Assembly: GCA_016630955.3 (NCBI GenBank)
Contig: CM050000.1
Span: forward strand, 310,001 to 374,000
Origin: Didymella arachidicola
Taxonomy: Eukaryota; Ascomycota; Dothideomycetes; Pleosporales; Didymellaceae
Direction of reading: 5' to 3'
DNA: 64,000 nt
The position numbers were made by a program, and so were the translations under genes. Positions within the stretch are counted from its first letter, which is position 1; the number at the start of each line of letters is the position of its first letter. The notes under the pieces were generated by a model, which searched no databases, was not told the origin of the DNA, and was given only the letters and a program-made list of their open reading frames with translations. Positions 17,111 to 29,864 of this stretch are shown one piece after another.

Positions 17111-19215
17111 ATGGCTCCTCTCACGCGCCTGTTTGCCCTTGCGGCCTCCCTCGCGGTCTCCTCTGCGATTACCATCGCCGAGATCAACGGCAGCAAGTTT
17201 CTGTCGCCCCTCACGGACCAGACCGTGTCGAACGTGACCGGTGTGATCACGGCAAAGGGTCCTGATGGTCTCTGGATCCGTTCGACAACACCCGACCGCG
17301 ACGAGCGTACCTCTGAATCTGTATACGTTTTCGGTCGTACATTTGGCGCCAACTTGACTGTTGGAGATGCCATCACCCTCGGCGGCAAGGTGACTGAATA
17401 CCGCAGTAACAAGGACTACATCTATCTCACAGAGATTTCGAGCCCGGTCCTAGGGAAGGTCGTCAGCAAGGGCAACAAAGTGACACCGCTGGTCATCGGA
17501 AAGGATACTAGCAGCCCGCCAACGGAGCAATACAGTAGCCTTGATGGAGGAGACGTCTTCGCTGTGCCAAACAACAAATCGCAAATCAGCGTTGCGAACC
17601 CGACTCTTGAGCCAAAGAAGTATGGACTCGACTTCTGGGAGAGCTTGACCGGCGAGCTGGTCACCATCAAGAAGGCGAGGGCTCTCACAAAGCCCAACCA
17701 GTATGGCGACACCTGGGTTGCTGGAAGCTGGAAGGTGACCGGAACGAACGACCGCGACGGTCTGACAACCACCGACAAGGATGCTAACCCAGAAACCATC
17801 ATTGTCGGTACACCGCTCGATGGCACCAAGAACCCCACCGAAACCCGCATGGGGGACACCCTAGAGGAGATCACCGGTGTGGTCACCTACGCCTTCGGTT
17901 ACTATCGCATCTTGCCTTCGACTGCTCTGAAGGTCACCGGCTCGAAGAAGCCCTTGACACCCAAGCCGACCAAGTTGGAATCGAAGAACGACTGTGGCGG
18001 TATCACCTTTGGCGCATATAACGTTGAGAACTTGGCGCCAACATCCTCGCACCTGCCCCACGTCGCCGAGCAGATTGTCGACTACCTCAAGAGCCCGGAT
18101 GTCGTCTTCATCCAAGAGGTGCAAGATGATAATGGCGAAACAAACGACGCAGGTCAGTCAGCAACCGATGCCAAGTCCCTTCCACCGCAATGCGCGGCCG
18201 GCAGTACCTGTATGCCCTCTTGAATCCCACGCTAACGTTGTCCAGTCGTATCCGCAAACCTTACGCTGAGTACCCTCACCAAGGCTATCAGCGCAGCCGG
18301 AGGCCCGAACTACACCTTCGTGGACATCGCTCCTGTGGACGACAAGGACGGTGGCGCGCCCGGAGGCAACATCCGCGTCGCGTATCTGTACAAGCCCTCG
18401 CTCGTCCGTCTCTACAAGCCAAATCCAGGCGGCTCTCTCGACAAGACCGAGGTCATCAGCGGTCCAGCTCTGAGCTTCAACCCTGGACGCATTGAGCCTG
18501 CGAGCGAGGCGTGGACAGCGAGCCGCAAGCCGCTGGTCGCACAGTGGGAAGTCATTGGCAAGAAGGGCGCAAGCTCCGGCAACTTCTTCACCATCAACGT
18601 GCACTTTGGCTCCAAGGGCGGAAGTAGCAGCATAATGGGCGATGCGCGACCTCCTGTGAACGGAGGTGTTGATGATAGGCTGGAGCAGGCAACGCTGACA
18701 GCCAACTTCGTCAAGGTGAGTCCCGACTTCCAGAAGCTTCCAAGAGCCCCAAGCCCGAAGTCTGCGGGGAGGCTGCAGTATGCTTGATGCCTCGTTTCAG
18801 CCGCGGTGGTATTCGACGCCACCGTCCGCACGAAAGGACGTTCCTACCACTTCTCCCTTCTTGGCATTTTACCGTATTCTCGCTAATGCATTTACAGGAA
18901 ATCCTTAGCAAGGACAAGAATGCTCGTATCATTACAGCGGGCGACTTCAACGAGTTTGCTTTTGTTGAGCCGCTGAAGCAGTACGTGCAGATTTCAGGGC
19001 TGAAAGACATGGATGCTGTTGCTGGTATTGATGAGCTGGAGCGCTACACATACCTGTTCGACATGAACGCGCAACAGCTGGACCATATGTTCATCTCACC
19101 CAGCCTGACCAGCAAGGCAAAGTACGAGCATGTCCACCTGACGACGTGGGTTTCGTACGACGAGCAAGTGTCCGATCACGACCCCAGCGTGGCGCGCGTG
19201 GACGTGTGTGTATAA
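17111..19215 (+). CDS. Secreted endonuclease/exonuclease/phosphatase-family nuclease
   Basis: 609 residues after removal of introns 18153-18245 and 18716-18897. The N-terminus MAPLTRLFALAASLAVSSA is a signal peptide, so the protein is probably extracellular. Residues about 20-130 look like an OB-fold (ITIAEINGSKF .. GLWIRSTTPDRD .. DYIYLTEISSP), the arrangement seen in bacterial ExeM/NucH-type nucleases. The catalytic EEP domain follows with AYNVENLAP, VVFIQEVQDD, FFTINVHFGSKGG, ITAGDFNEFA, LDHMFISPS and VSDHDPS, covering the metal-binding Asn, Glu, Asp and His positions. Likely substrate: extracellular DNA or RNA. AATAAA at 19243-19248 may serve in 3' end formation. The second intron is long (182 nt) for this region. 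Confidence 0.88.
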
Positions 19216-21865
19216 GCGCTGTAAAAGAAATGGACGCACACAAATAAACAGCAGACAGACATAACAAAAACAACGCACATGTCGCAGAAAACAAATGAAC
19301 CTCGCGAATATTGAAGGACGCCTTACCGTGAGCCAAAATGAAGAACTGTCCGTACGTGCATGCCCCTGCGTTGAACACGCCCTTGAACGGCATCCTTCAC
19401 CATCCAACAATCTTGCGAGATTGCGGCACAGTCAGACCCTTTACCCCAGAGGCAGTGCACGCGGTTGAACCTTTATTTCGGTTTCAGTCATCTCGGGAGC
19501 ACAGAGGCTGGGGTAAGCGTGCAGCGCAGACTCAATACATGACAAGCCAGGACAGCCCTGATGCTCGTAAGCGCGCAGGACAGTTGGTGTCTGTGCAGAA
19601 GGAGAATGATAAAGATGTCGTGTTAGAAAATTGTTGCGCAAGCCATCGCGCTTCCATCTATCTGCTCGCCGTGCTGAATGTAGCTTGTGTGCAATTCAAG
19701 CCTAGAATTCTCTGGGGTGATTTCGAATTACCCCAAGATTACCCCAGATGCGCCCAGAGCGAAAGGCTCGAGGTCAGGCTGTCATGTCTGCAACTCCGGA
19801 TCGCAACCTTAGAACTTTCGATAGCTCAACGGCAACAACTCCTAAAGATCCAGACACCTGGCTCTGGGCTCTCACTGAGTTTCAACGCTCGCTGATCGGT
19901 CATCGGTCGACCGGCCGAGCGGACACCAGCTCGCCAAGAGTATCACGGTGATGGAATGTCACGATTGCGTGCATCTAAATCGCTTCACCACGCGACGAGG
20001 CGCCTTTCCCATGACACCAGCGCATAGCGGATCGGCTGGTGCACTGTAACAATTGGCGCCTTGGGTCCTGAATCGGCGTCTTGGGAGAGCTTGGAATCGG
20101 TAGTTGTCCTAGTGGTCGGTCCAAGAAATCTTGTCTTGGCAAGTAGTGATCCGAGAGAACTGGCTCGGGGCAGCGCGATGGTGACAAACCAAACGCGTCC
20201 TCAAGCCAGCACGCAAGACGCAGGCAAGCATAGCAACGAATGCGCAATCGGTGTAAGCAGACTTGGACCGCATACCAAGGCCGGGGGGCGGCCACGTGTA
20301 GGATATTTCTGGCCATCGGCGGTGACTGGTGCAACAATGATACCACAGTCCAGGTTTGTTCTCTTGTGTCGCACTCAATTGCTGATAACGTTCCGACAGC
20401 TGCAGTACCATGCTAACCGCGTGCGTGCAATCACTGTAGTGACTATTGCATGGAGCAGGTACCCCGAGACGCGCGCGGTCGTACGCATTGGCAGTGTAAG
20501 GATAACAGCAGGGGTAGGTAATTGTTGTTTCCAAAGCCAACAAGCGACATGTTTGAGCAGCCGCGGATCAACGTTCCCTTTGTCCCGTTGACATAGGCGC
20601 CATGGCCGATTTGCGAGCGAATAGCAGCGTCGCAATACTCCTTTTACCCGATGTTGCTGCTCGCCTGGGTGTACTGGGCGCCCGTCAGCGGTGGCTTTGT
20701 CCGTGAGCCCCTACCGCGGACCATACTCTATCATGCTAAATACGGTTAGGGTCCCGGTTGCGGAGCAGGCTGAGACTAGCAAAGGCCACGCTGTTGATTA
20801 CTGTGCACTCCAGAGCAATGTCTGGGGAAATTGTGCACGCTCCTTCACGGCGGGGCCTCCGAATGCGGGGAGCGCTATTCACTGCTAAGCCCCGCCCCAC
20901 AAGTCGGCCAAGCTAAGTGGGATTCTGCGCTCCGCGCTCAGAGAAAGCGGGGAGGGAGCGTTGAAGATCTTCGGTCGTCAGCAACGTCCATAGCAAAAAA
21001 AAACATCTAGGGTCGAAATTGGCACACGTCGTACAAGGCCGGGCGTTTGGTGCGACGGTCAGAGGCGCACTGGCAAAGCTTCGATTCCCTGTCAGTTGGG
21101 GATGCACCTACGCCCGCCGCAGGCCTCATCCGTATCTGCGTGCCTCGGAGGCCTGGGTGGGCGTTGTGCCAAGGTCTTGGGTGGCTTTTTCTACGAGAAT
21201 TTGCTGGACCTGTGAGGGTCGCCGAGCCTGAACCAAAATGCCGTCTCGGGGGTTCGAGAACACCTTCATCCCAGCACTTACCGGAAGCATGCTCTTGGCC
21301 CGGTCAATGGGCCGGGCGTGATGCCCAAGGACGGTATCTGAAATAATTGACAGTGCGACTGCAGTTGCTAATCGGCCGTTGAGGTACCGGTACGCGCTAC
21401 TGAGGCACAGACTGGGGGCGGAGACAGAACGTCTACGAGAAGACAGAACGCGGCCGGTGTAAGTTTGCTGGGCGCGAGGCTACACATCTCGCTGTGCCCA
21501 GAGGTTCCTGCAGCAAACCGCTGTGACAAATGCATTGTTCTCGTGGAACCATATGCTGGCATAACCATTAACCAATGATCCGGAGCCGTTTCTGCTGCAA
21601 CCTCACTCCGCCACGCTCGGATGCATTGTGTAAATGGTCCAAGCAGGATTCGCCAACGCCGTGTCTTGTCCAACCACCCCCATGGGGACCCGGGACCAGT
21701 GAAGCACTAGCACTGCACTACCCTTGTCCATAGTACTGGACCTGAACCTTTTCGACACGGTAGGTGAGCCTGTGAGTACATATAGAGACCCCGGGCGCCC
21801 CTCATGAGAGGTGTTTGATTGTGCACCGCAAGTCCTCTGTCGTTCTTCCAACGCCATCATTCATC
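19216..21865. other. 2.6-kb spacer without a supported gene
   Basis: No open frame has a recognisable domain; the 185-codon frame at 19338-19895 lacks protein character. Contains a near-palindrome centred on TTCGAA at about 19712-19737 and an A9 run near 20995. The last kilobase is GC-rich (GCGGGGCCT, AAGCCCCGCCCCAC near 20850-20900) and should include the MFS promoter; a TATA-like ACATATAGAG at 21778 lies 88 bp upstream of its ATG. Confidence 0.5.
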
Positions 21866-23479
21866 ATGGTTGCTGAGAAGGACACTACCACTGGCCTTGA
21901 GGTCACTGACTCTACCCTTCGCACCGACAACGAGAAGTCTGCTGCCGTCTACAAGGACCTTTCTGACACCAGCTCCAACGGTGTTATCGACTACGATGAT
22001 CTTCCCGACCCAGATGTTGGCAAGAGCGACGAGGAGCGCGCCAAACTTGTATGTTCCATCTCTTCTAGGAAGTCCTGATGTTTCCTCGCTGACTCTTCTC
22101 AGGACCGCGCTCTCGTCTGGAAGATGGACAAGTGGCTGATCCCATGGCTGTCTCTCCTCTACCTGTTGTCGTTTCTGGACCGCACAAACATTGGTAACGC
22201 CCGTGTGGCGAAGATGGAGCCTGACCTGCACATGGGTGGCCGCGACTACAACAACGCCCTCACTATCTTTTTCATCTCCTACGCTGGTTTCGAGCCTCTC
22301 ACCAACATCCTGATCAAGAGGTGGTCCCCTCGCGTCTTCTTCACCGTTATCATCCTCGCTTGGGGTATTATCATGACACTCATGGGTGTAGTCACCAACA
22401 AGGCCGGTCTTCTTGCATGCCGTTGGTTCCTCGGCATTGCTGAGGCTGGTCTGTTCCCCGGTGTCAACTACTATCTTTCTTGCTGGTACAAGCGCCAGGA
22501 GCTCGGTCTTCGTGCTGCTCTCTTCTTCTCCGCCGCTGCTCTTGCTGGATCCTTCGGTGGTCTCCTTGCTGCAGCCATCACCCAGATGCACGGCCTCGGC
22601 GGCTATCAGGGATGGCGCTGGATCTTCATCATTGAGGGTCTGATGACCGTCGCTGTCGGCATTGTCTGCTGGTGGATGACCTTCAACTTCCCCGATACCG
22701 CCTCCTTCCTTTCCGCCGATGAGAAGCTTCGTGCTCTCCGCCGTCTTCGCGCGGATGGTCAGTCTCGTGCCACCGTTGGTCACATCGATCGTCGCCACGT
22801 CTGGGCTGCACTCAAGGACTGGAAGACCTGGGGCTACTCCGTCATCTACATGGGCTGCCTGTGCCCTCTGTACTGCTTCTCGCTCTTCCTTCCCACCATC
22901 CTTCTCGGTATGGGCTACACCGGTACCAAGGCCCAGCTGATGTCCGTTCCTCCTTACGCCGTTGCTGCTTCTATGACTGTCGTCATCGGTTTCATTGGTG
23001 ACCGCACCAAGATGCGTGGTTATTGCAACATGGTCATCTCGCTCATCGGCTGTATCGGTTTCGCTATGCTTCTCGCCACCGACAATGTACACGTTCAATA
23101 CGCTGGAACGTTCCTGGGCGCCGTCGGTATCTACCCCACTGTGTCCAACACGCTCACTTGGGCATCCAACAACGTCGAAGGCTCGCTCAAACGTGGTGTC
23201 ATGGTGGGTGTTGTCGTCGGCTGGGGTAACATGAACGGTGTCGTCTCATCGAACATCTACAATCAGGCGGAGAAGCCAAGGTACTGGACCGGCCACGGTG
23301 TTGTCCTCGCCTACCAATTCCTATTCCTCTTCGGCGGAACCGTCTTCATGCACTTCATGCTCAAGCGTGAGAACAGGCTTCGTAAGGAGGGCAAGCGCGA
23401 CCACTGGATGCACAACAAGACCCAGGAGGAGATCGATATCATGGGCGACAACCGTCCTGACTTCTTCTACACGACTTAG
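21866..23479 (+). CDS. MFS permease, Dal5/allantoate-type anion:cation symporter family
   Basis: 519 residues, one phase-0 intron at 22049-22102. A hydrophilic N-terminus of about 60 residues is followed by 12 predicted membrane helices. Typical family signatures: LSFLDRTNIGNARV (after TM1), WGIIMTLMGVVTNKAGLLACRWFLGIAEAG (TM3-4), FPGVNYYLSCWYKRQE, and an amphipathic loop between halves (about 255-300). The C-terminus has HWMHNKTQEEIDIMGDNRPDFFYT, very close to the family pattern. Substrates in the family are organic anions such as allantoate, nicotinate, pantothenate or small peptides; this one cannot be told from sequence. It acts at the plasma membrane. Codon use is strongly biased to C in third positions, a sign of good expression. 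Confidence 0.9.
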
Positions 23480-25225
23480 ATGAGCGTGTTTGGGATCGAT
23501 AGTTTTGGTGGTAGGACGAGTCTACGGCACGAACAAGCAATTTGCATGCTCATCGTTCTATGAGCTATGATGATTAGCAAATACATATTTACACTTCATT
23601 ACTTGTCCACTGCTCAGCATAACGATCGCTGAGACGGCAATTTCAAGGGCTCACTCACATGTTACATTGATTAGCACCTCGTCGCCTCGAAACGCGGACT
23701 TTCTCCATTGAAGACAACATGTTCAAGCACGTTCAGCCTCCTCCGATTCTGTGGCGCTCAATGCCAAGCTCATTACCGCGTATGTTTCGCTTTGGATCGC
23801 TTGACGACTCATTCCCGGCGGTTGATCTCTACTCCGATAGCTATCTGGAGCTGTACTCGCACAAAGTCGTCTATAAGCCAGATGTCAGCACCACACGAAG
23901 CTGCCCAAGCGCATCTAGCGGTTCTGACGGCGGTTTACCCGCAGCCACCCCATGCTGTCTCCGTTAGCCCGGCGCCACACTTTGTGGCGCATGTATCGCT
24001 TGATAACCGGCAGTGTCGTGCATCAGTCGCGCCTGATGCTGCAAGCTTTGCGAAGGATGTCGTGCAGTAATCGGAACGAGATCTGGGACCACCGACGTAC
24101 CGCTTAGAGTCGAGGCGGAGACCGGGTTTGAAGAATATTTGGCAGATCACATCGGGGTCCTACTCGAGCTGACATCTGACAGGTTGTGGATGTTGGACGA
24201 GGTGCACATGTCCCACCGGGTGCGCTGTGTGTTGCGGAACTGCCGAATGATGTAACGTAGGACGGTCACCGGTGCCGCTGCCGCTGCTGGAGGGCAATCT
24301 GGGCATAAGCTATAGTCGATTAGCGAGGGCCAGATACATTGACCAAGGACTGAATCCTCGATTAAGCATGGAAGAGCACCAAGAAATAGGAAGGGTGACA
24401 ACGTACCGGTCCTCGAGTCCTTTTGTGCCAATCTGGAGGAGCGCTTAGATGATAAGCACCAATCCGTTCGATGCTTAGTGCCACAAAATCACGTTGCATC
24501 GCCTTTGCTATCAGTTGGCATACTGACTGTAGAACTCTCGATGGTAATGACTTAGTGCAGCTTCTGTTGCTTTGCAGTTTGACACAAGGACGACGATAAT
24601 CGGACAAGCCGGTATTCTGACACGGCCTCACTAGCAGGTGAGAATGTACCGACGCTGATCATTGCCAGAAAACGGGAGACGCTCGTTTGCTATCAGTGAC
24701 TTGTTGGTTACTGACCGTGTTGGTGACAGCGCACATGAACAAACGCGAAGGCTCAATCACCGTGAGCTAGCAAGACCTTCTGTCTCATGACCATAGCTCG
24801 GACTCCGACTTGTACTTCTCCGTCGTTACCCTCTCTACAACCTATTGACATCTAAGAGGGGCTCATTCGATTGTTCTTTGGTTGTCCCAAACGTCATGGC
24901 ATATGAAAATCGTGGGAATTGTAGTAGAGGAAATTTGAGTTTAGATAGGCATATTGTTTTAAGGTTACCAAAGTCTCAGCTTCGCAGTAGGCGTGAGGAA
25001 GTCGACTCTCCTGAAAAGGGTCAAAGTCTTCGAATACCAGCGCCAAATGCACAGATCCCAGATGCGCCGCGGGACCAGTGACCGAGCGTCAAAGGAGGCA
25101 AAGCCGGCTGATCCGCTCCGAACTCAATGTGTCCCTCTCTAAGATTTCCCGAGATGCTCATGTAGATCAAATCATCCCCGTGACGAGAGCTTTTCTCCAC
25201 CGCTCTCTGACTCGCCCAAATACAC
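23480..25225. other. 1.7-kb spacer without a supported gene
   Basis: An 82-codon frame at 23719-23967 (MFKHVQPPPILWRS..SDSYLELYSHKVVY) has protein-like composition for its first 60 residues and then becomes low complexity. It could be the start of a broken or intron-containing gene, but I found no continuation. The rest has no recognisable coding. Confidence 0.4.
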
Positions 25226-28200
25226 TCACCTGAACAAGCTCCTCAGCTCCTCCAACCTCCGCTTACTGTCTTCGTTCTTGTTCCTCTTCCTCGTCATGGT
25301 GAGGTCGGCAAGCGCCTTCTTCTTATCCTGCAGCAAAAGCATCTTCTCCTCGAAGCTTTTGTCCATGATGAACCGCTTGATAGTGACCTCTCTATCCTGG
25401 CCGAGCCTGTGTACTCGATCAACAGCCTGCGCTTCAGCAGCTGGGTTGAACTGCGGCTCCATCATGAAGACCTTGTTGGCGGTGGTCAGGTTGAGCCCGA
25501 GGCCACCGGCGCCGATAGAGACGAGCATGACGCGGATCGATGGGTCGGAGCGGAAGGTGTTCATGGATTTGTCGCGGGCTTCGCGTGTCATGCGGCCGTC
25601 GAGGCGAACGTAGGTGTGGTTGTTGTTCTTGAGCGCGATTTCAATCAGGTCGAGGTGCGTTGTCCAGCTGGAGAACACGACACTGGAAACATGGTCAGTA
25701 TGGTATAGAGAGACGAGGATCAGAGCTCGGCACATACCTCTTGATTGGTCGCTCCTCGGGGTTTGCCAAGCTCCACTCGTAGAAATCCTTCAGGTCGTTG
25801 AGGAGAGCCTGAGTCTTTGTATGGGGTCCAGTGTAGCTGTTGATCTTCTTCGATAACTTCGGATCCTTACGCATCTTTTCGCGCTGGTCGCAGAATTGCT
25901 GATACTCATCGCGCTTGAGTTCGAACAAGGCAGGTCTGACTCTGTCTTCGCAAAAGTGGCATGTGATTTTACCATTCTCGCTGACGCCATTCTTCGCGAA
26001 GTCTGCCGAGAGCTTCCTCTTGTGTTTCGGGCAGACAACATGATAACAAGAGGTCATATAGCCGATCAAGTTGGGCGGCTCACCGTCTTCGTCTTCGTCA
26101 TCTGTGTCGACATCTTCCATGACAGACTTATGGCAATAGGCGCAAGTGTCTGCGCTCGTTTGACCGAGCATATCGAGCATATCGTAAGCTTGTTGACCAC
26201 TGAGCGATGACGCCTCTTCTTCCTCGTCGTTGATCTCCATTGGTTGATCCTCTGACATCCCATCGGTAGTTTTCAGCGCCTCTTCACTAAGGAGGTCGCG
26301 ACCGTGAGCACAAATCAATCGCAGGTTGAGAATAGCCGTCAGGATGCGCGCGTACGAGTGACCGCCCATTTTCTCGCCTGACGTAACAGCATTGACCTTG
26401 CGTTGAGTATCCTTCTCGAACCAGTCGTGGAGTTGTTGCTCTGCTTTGGAGAACTTCAGCCTTACAATGGTGTCTGTGCGCTTCGGTACTTCGTTCTTGA
26501 TGATGTCCTTGGTTCGACGAATGGTTACAGCGCTCACTATCAGCTGGAGTTTGGGCACCACCTCTGGATCGGCTGCCTTGAATGGGCTGATGATGTAAGC
26601 GTTGAAGCCGTACGCGGTGTCGAAGGGCCTCAGTTTGATAAAGCTGAATAGTGAACCAAGGTCCTGTGGTGTGCGTTAGTTGGAGACGTCAACAAATGTT
26701 GGGCGAGACTTACCTCCAGACGATTCTGAACAGGTGTTCCAGTAACAGCCCATCGACGCTGCCCCGGAACAGCAATGGTCGCCCTTGATTGCTGCGTCTG
26801 ATTTCGGATGGTATGCGCCTCATCGAGCACGATGCGGAACCAGTTGATCCATGGCAGTGCCCGCCGTCTATCATTCATATCCTTTGCAATGATGTGATAG
26901 GTAGTGACGACAATGTCGTAGTCTGCCAAGTCCTTTGCTTCCATGTCGAAGCGCTCACTACCGTGGTAGCGAGTCCATTTGAGGGCGCTGCCAGCGGGAA
27001 AATGGTCTTTGATCTGTTCTCTCCAGTTTGTCATGGTACTGAGCGGGCATACGAGAAGGGTGGCGCGGCTATTCATAGTAGGCTGGATGACTGCAGTATT
27101 CTTCTCGTCCTGAACCCGTGGAGGTTTCTTCATCGCAAATTCCCGAGAATCCCTGATGGAAGTATCGTCCGAGACGAGCGAAAGAACACTCAATGTCTTA
27201 CCCAAGCCCATTTCGTCTGCAAGGATGCCGCCGCGGCAAGACCTGGGCTTCTCTTCCACCTCTTCTCCAGTGATGACATGAACGAACTTTCTACAGCCGT
27301 TGTCGCGGTAGCGAGGCTTCCATAGCGGATCAGACTTCTCTGCTGCCTCTCCAGTATGCTCCTGCTCTCGATTCCACATGAAGTACAGAGCTTGCTTCTG
27401 ATGCGGATAGAGCTCAGTCTTGATGTGTGAAGATGGATTGCGCATCGGTACCTCCTCTGAGGTTCCAATCACGGTGTCAAAGACGTTCTGCACATCGTCT
27501 CGGATCTCGTCGGCTGTGCGAATGGCGTAGTTGACCATTGGTATTGCTGACGCATGCCCTGCACGCATGCCAGAATTGACGTCCAAGTTGGGGTGCGCCA
27601 TCTGGTTCCTAGTCATAGTTTCTTGAGTTTGTGGGTTGAAGTAGTCGAATTTCTCGAGTTCCCACAATGGTCGGGTCAGCCTCGCGTTTCTGCTCTTGAG
27701 GAACTTGCCGATGCCGTGAGCAGTCCTGCGAGGGCAATATAGCTGCAACGTCATTGAGATGAGCGAATGATGCTGAGATCCGGGTGTCGTGGGTTCTTGT
27801 GAATGGCGCTTCCGTGGGTCTGTCCAAGCAGTCCATTTCAGGCCATTTGCTTTGGCGCTGTCAATGAGAGGAACTAAAGCTTGCGCTGTCTTGCCGTCGA
27901 CTCTGCCAAACTCTTTTCCTACGGCATCTGTGACAATGATCACGACGTCTGCCCGTTGACCAGCTCTGCGGAAGCCTACTTTGATCCTGCCAAGGGCGCC
28001 ACTGTTCCCCACGTACTTTTTTGGATCAGGAAAGGGCACTGTGTGCATTGAAATGTATGTCTGCTCAAGCTTGCCGATACATATCATCTGCGACATGTTG
28101 TCTTGAACTACTTTGACCTCGTCGTCGTCATCGTCGCCTGGTAAGATTAGCACTGCTCCAGTGCGAGCGGTCATGGGGACTTACTCATCGTGAGATCGAC

Positions 28201-28728
28201 TTGTGCCGGCGGAGGTAGAGGTGCGCCACCGTTCTGGTTGAGGTCGAGAGCGCTACCACCACCGAAAGAAGCACCGTTCGAGGGCTTCTTCTTCCGCTGT
28301 TGTTCCTCGGCAGTCTTGACGCGCTTCGCGGGAGACGCAGCGCGTTCTTGAACGTTGTGCAACCGCTCAACGAGTGACACTTGGCCTGCACTGGTGGGTT
28401 CTGCGCGGCTGCTCTCGCTTCCTTCTGAAGTGGAGGCTGGCCGCTTGGCCGCGGACTTGGGGTTAAGCAACGCAGCGGAGTCGAATCGAGGCGTAGCAGG
28501 CGGCGTTTGATTCTGCTGGGCGTCCTGATGTGCTGGAGAGGGTTGTGTCAGCACACTATTGGGTAGGTGGGTAGAGTCAGGCAACAAGCTGTAAGATGTC
28601 GCTTGATCGAAATCTTGGATGAGGTCATGTGATTCGTCAATCCACTGCTGAACGGCGAGTGAAGATGATGGTGAATGGACGCCATACAGCGAGTCATCGC
28701 CCATATCAAAGTCGATAGCGTCAACCAT
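25226..28728 (-). CDS. SNF2-family ATPase with RING finger (HLTF/Rad5/Rad16-like)
   Basis: 1116 residues from four exons; introns 28138-28184, 26664-26713, 25683-25737. The first 180 residues are disordered. A HIRAN-like region follows (about 200-295, with FPDPKKYVGNSGALGRIKVGFRR). SNF2 motifs: ADEMGLGKT (about 488-496), VLDEAH (about 618-623), AVTGTPVQNRLEDLGSLF, LVSIGAGGLGLNLT and QAVDRVHRLGQ. A C3HC4-type RING lies between the two helicase halves (CAYCHKS .. CYHVVCPKHKR .. CHFC), split by an acidic insert DTDDEDEDGEPPN. Members act in the nucleus in DNA-damage tolerance, by fork remodelling or PCNA ubiquitylation, or in nucleotide-excision repair. The start MVDAIDFDMGDD was preferred to the longer frame from 28839 because the upstream part is not protein-like. 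The protein ends ELRSLFR. Confidence 0.88.
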
Positions 28729-29864
28729 TGTTCTTGACGGAGGTTGGAAATCGACGGTGAAGTGGTGAGGTGTAGAACGTTGGGAGATGATATGAAATGA
28801 AACGAAAGTTACCTTTCTTGCGCGCCCCACGGGGGTCAAGTAAGAGAGCGGGATTCATAGTGTCTAGATGCAAACAGAGGTGTTGATACAAGTGAGAGAG
28901 CGCCCACAGGCTCCAGGCGGTCGAGCACCAAGGTCCCAGCTCTTTCTGCGATGCTTCGATGCTCGCTGGCACAGCGCATCTAGCATGCAGATGCCAGGAA
29001 GTTGTGTGGTCGCCGCTGCAAAGTATTTCCTTATTCGATAGCGAAACTTAGGTTGAGAGTGTGTGATGAGGAGGGCAAGTGGTTCTGAAGCCAGCGGATT
29101 CAATTGTGGCGCGCCCTGGATTCGACGCGGTTGAGGTACAAGGTCACGCGCCACTCAGATCTGGGGGCCGAGCGAGTGAAAGCAGGAGATCCGATCGCGT
29201 GCCCCTGGGGCTCATGTCGCGCTCTCAAACCGAAATGCTATGATGTGCGTTACCGGAGATGCATGCTGGGAAGATCGACGCGCTCGTCGCAAGCAAAGAT
29301 GAGGTCACTACGCTCTTTCATATTCTGTTGGAGATGGATGGGAGGCATCAGCCACAACCCCGCGCTAAATCACGTGATGTGGATGGTGTTTGAAGTTTGA
29401 ACTCGGTACCTAGGTGTATGTAGTGTACTTCGTGAGGGCTTTCCCATCCTGCTGCGGACACACCGTGCTGCGAGACCGCATCAACATCTCGCTCCTGCAT
29501 TTGTGCAAAGATGATTGCGTCACTAGGACGATTTCGCGGGTGCCTAAGGCTCTGCAACCACCACGACTTGGGCGTCCACCTACTCTTGAAGCACAGCATC
29601 CGATTCGGTGTGCGTGTATGTCTAAATTTGCTTTTCTGATGCACGCATCGGCTTAATTTAAAATTTCTTCAGATGCGACAGCTGCACACCGCTGGAGAGT
29701 ATGTATTACCGCAACAATGACTGATGTTGCTACAAGGTTGCATCCAACCGTGCCCCACGCAGAACGCCCAAACGCCCGCTATGCAAAATGCCTCCCTTCC
29801 TTGGTGACCATAAGCGGTATCCTTCATGATCACATGTGGTATCAACATTACAAAGATCGGGTCG
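28729..29864. other. Spacer between the SNF2 gene and LSB6
   Basis: Both flanking genes are on the minus strand, so it holds the SNF2 promoter and the LSB6 3' region. No coding frame is convincing. Confidence 0.6.

Noticed and set aside
19338..19895. 185-codon plus-strand open frame
   Set aside because: No start context, no domain, irregular composition, and no homology to anything I recognise.
21857..23098. 413-codon minus-strand open frame opposite the MFS permease
   Set aside because: It is antisense to a gene with strong third-position C bias, which removes stops on the other strand. Its composition (His/Glu/Gly-rich, no domain) is what such a shadow gives.
23719..23967. Possible short gene MFKHVQPPPILWRS..
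   Set aside because: The first 60 residues look like protein, but there is no continuation and no splice signal that extends it.
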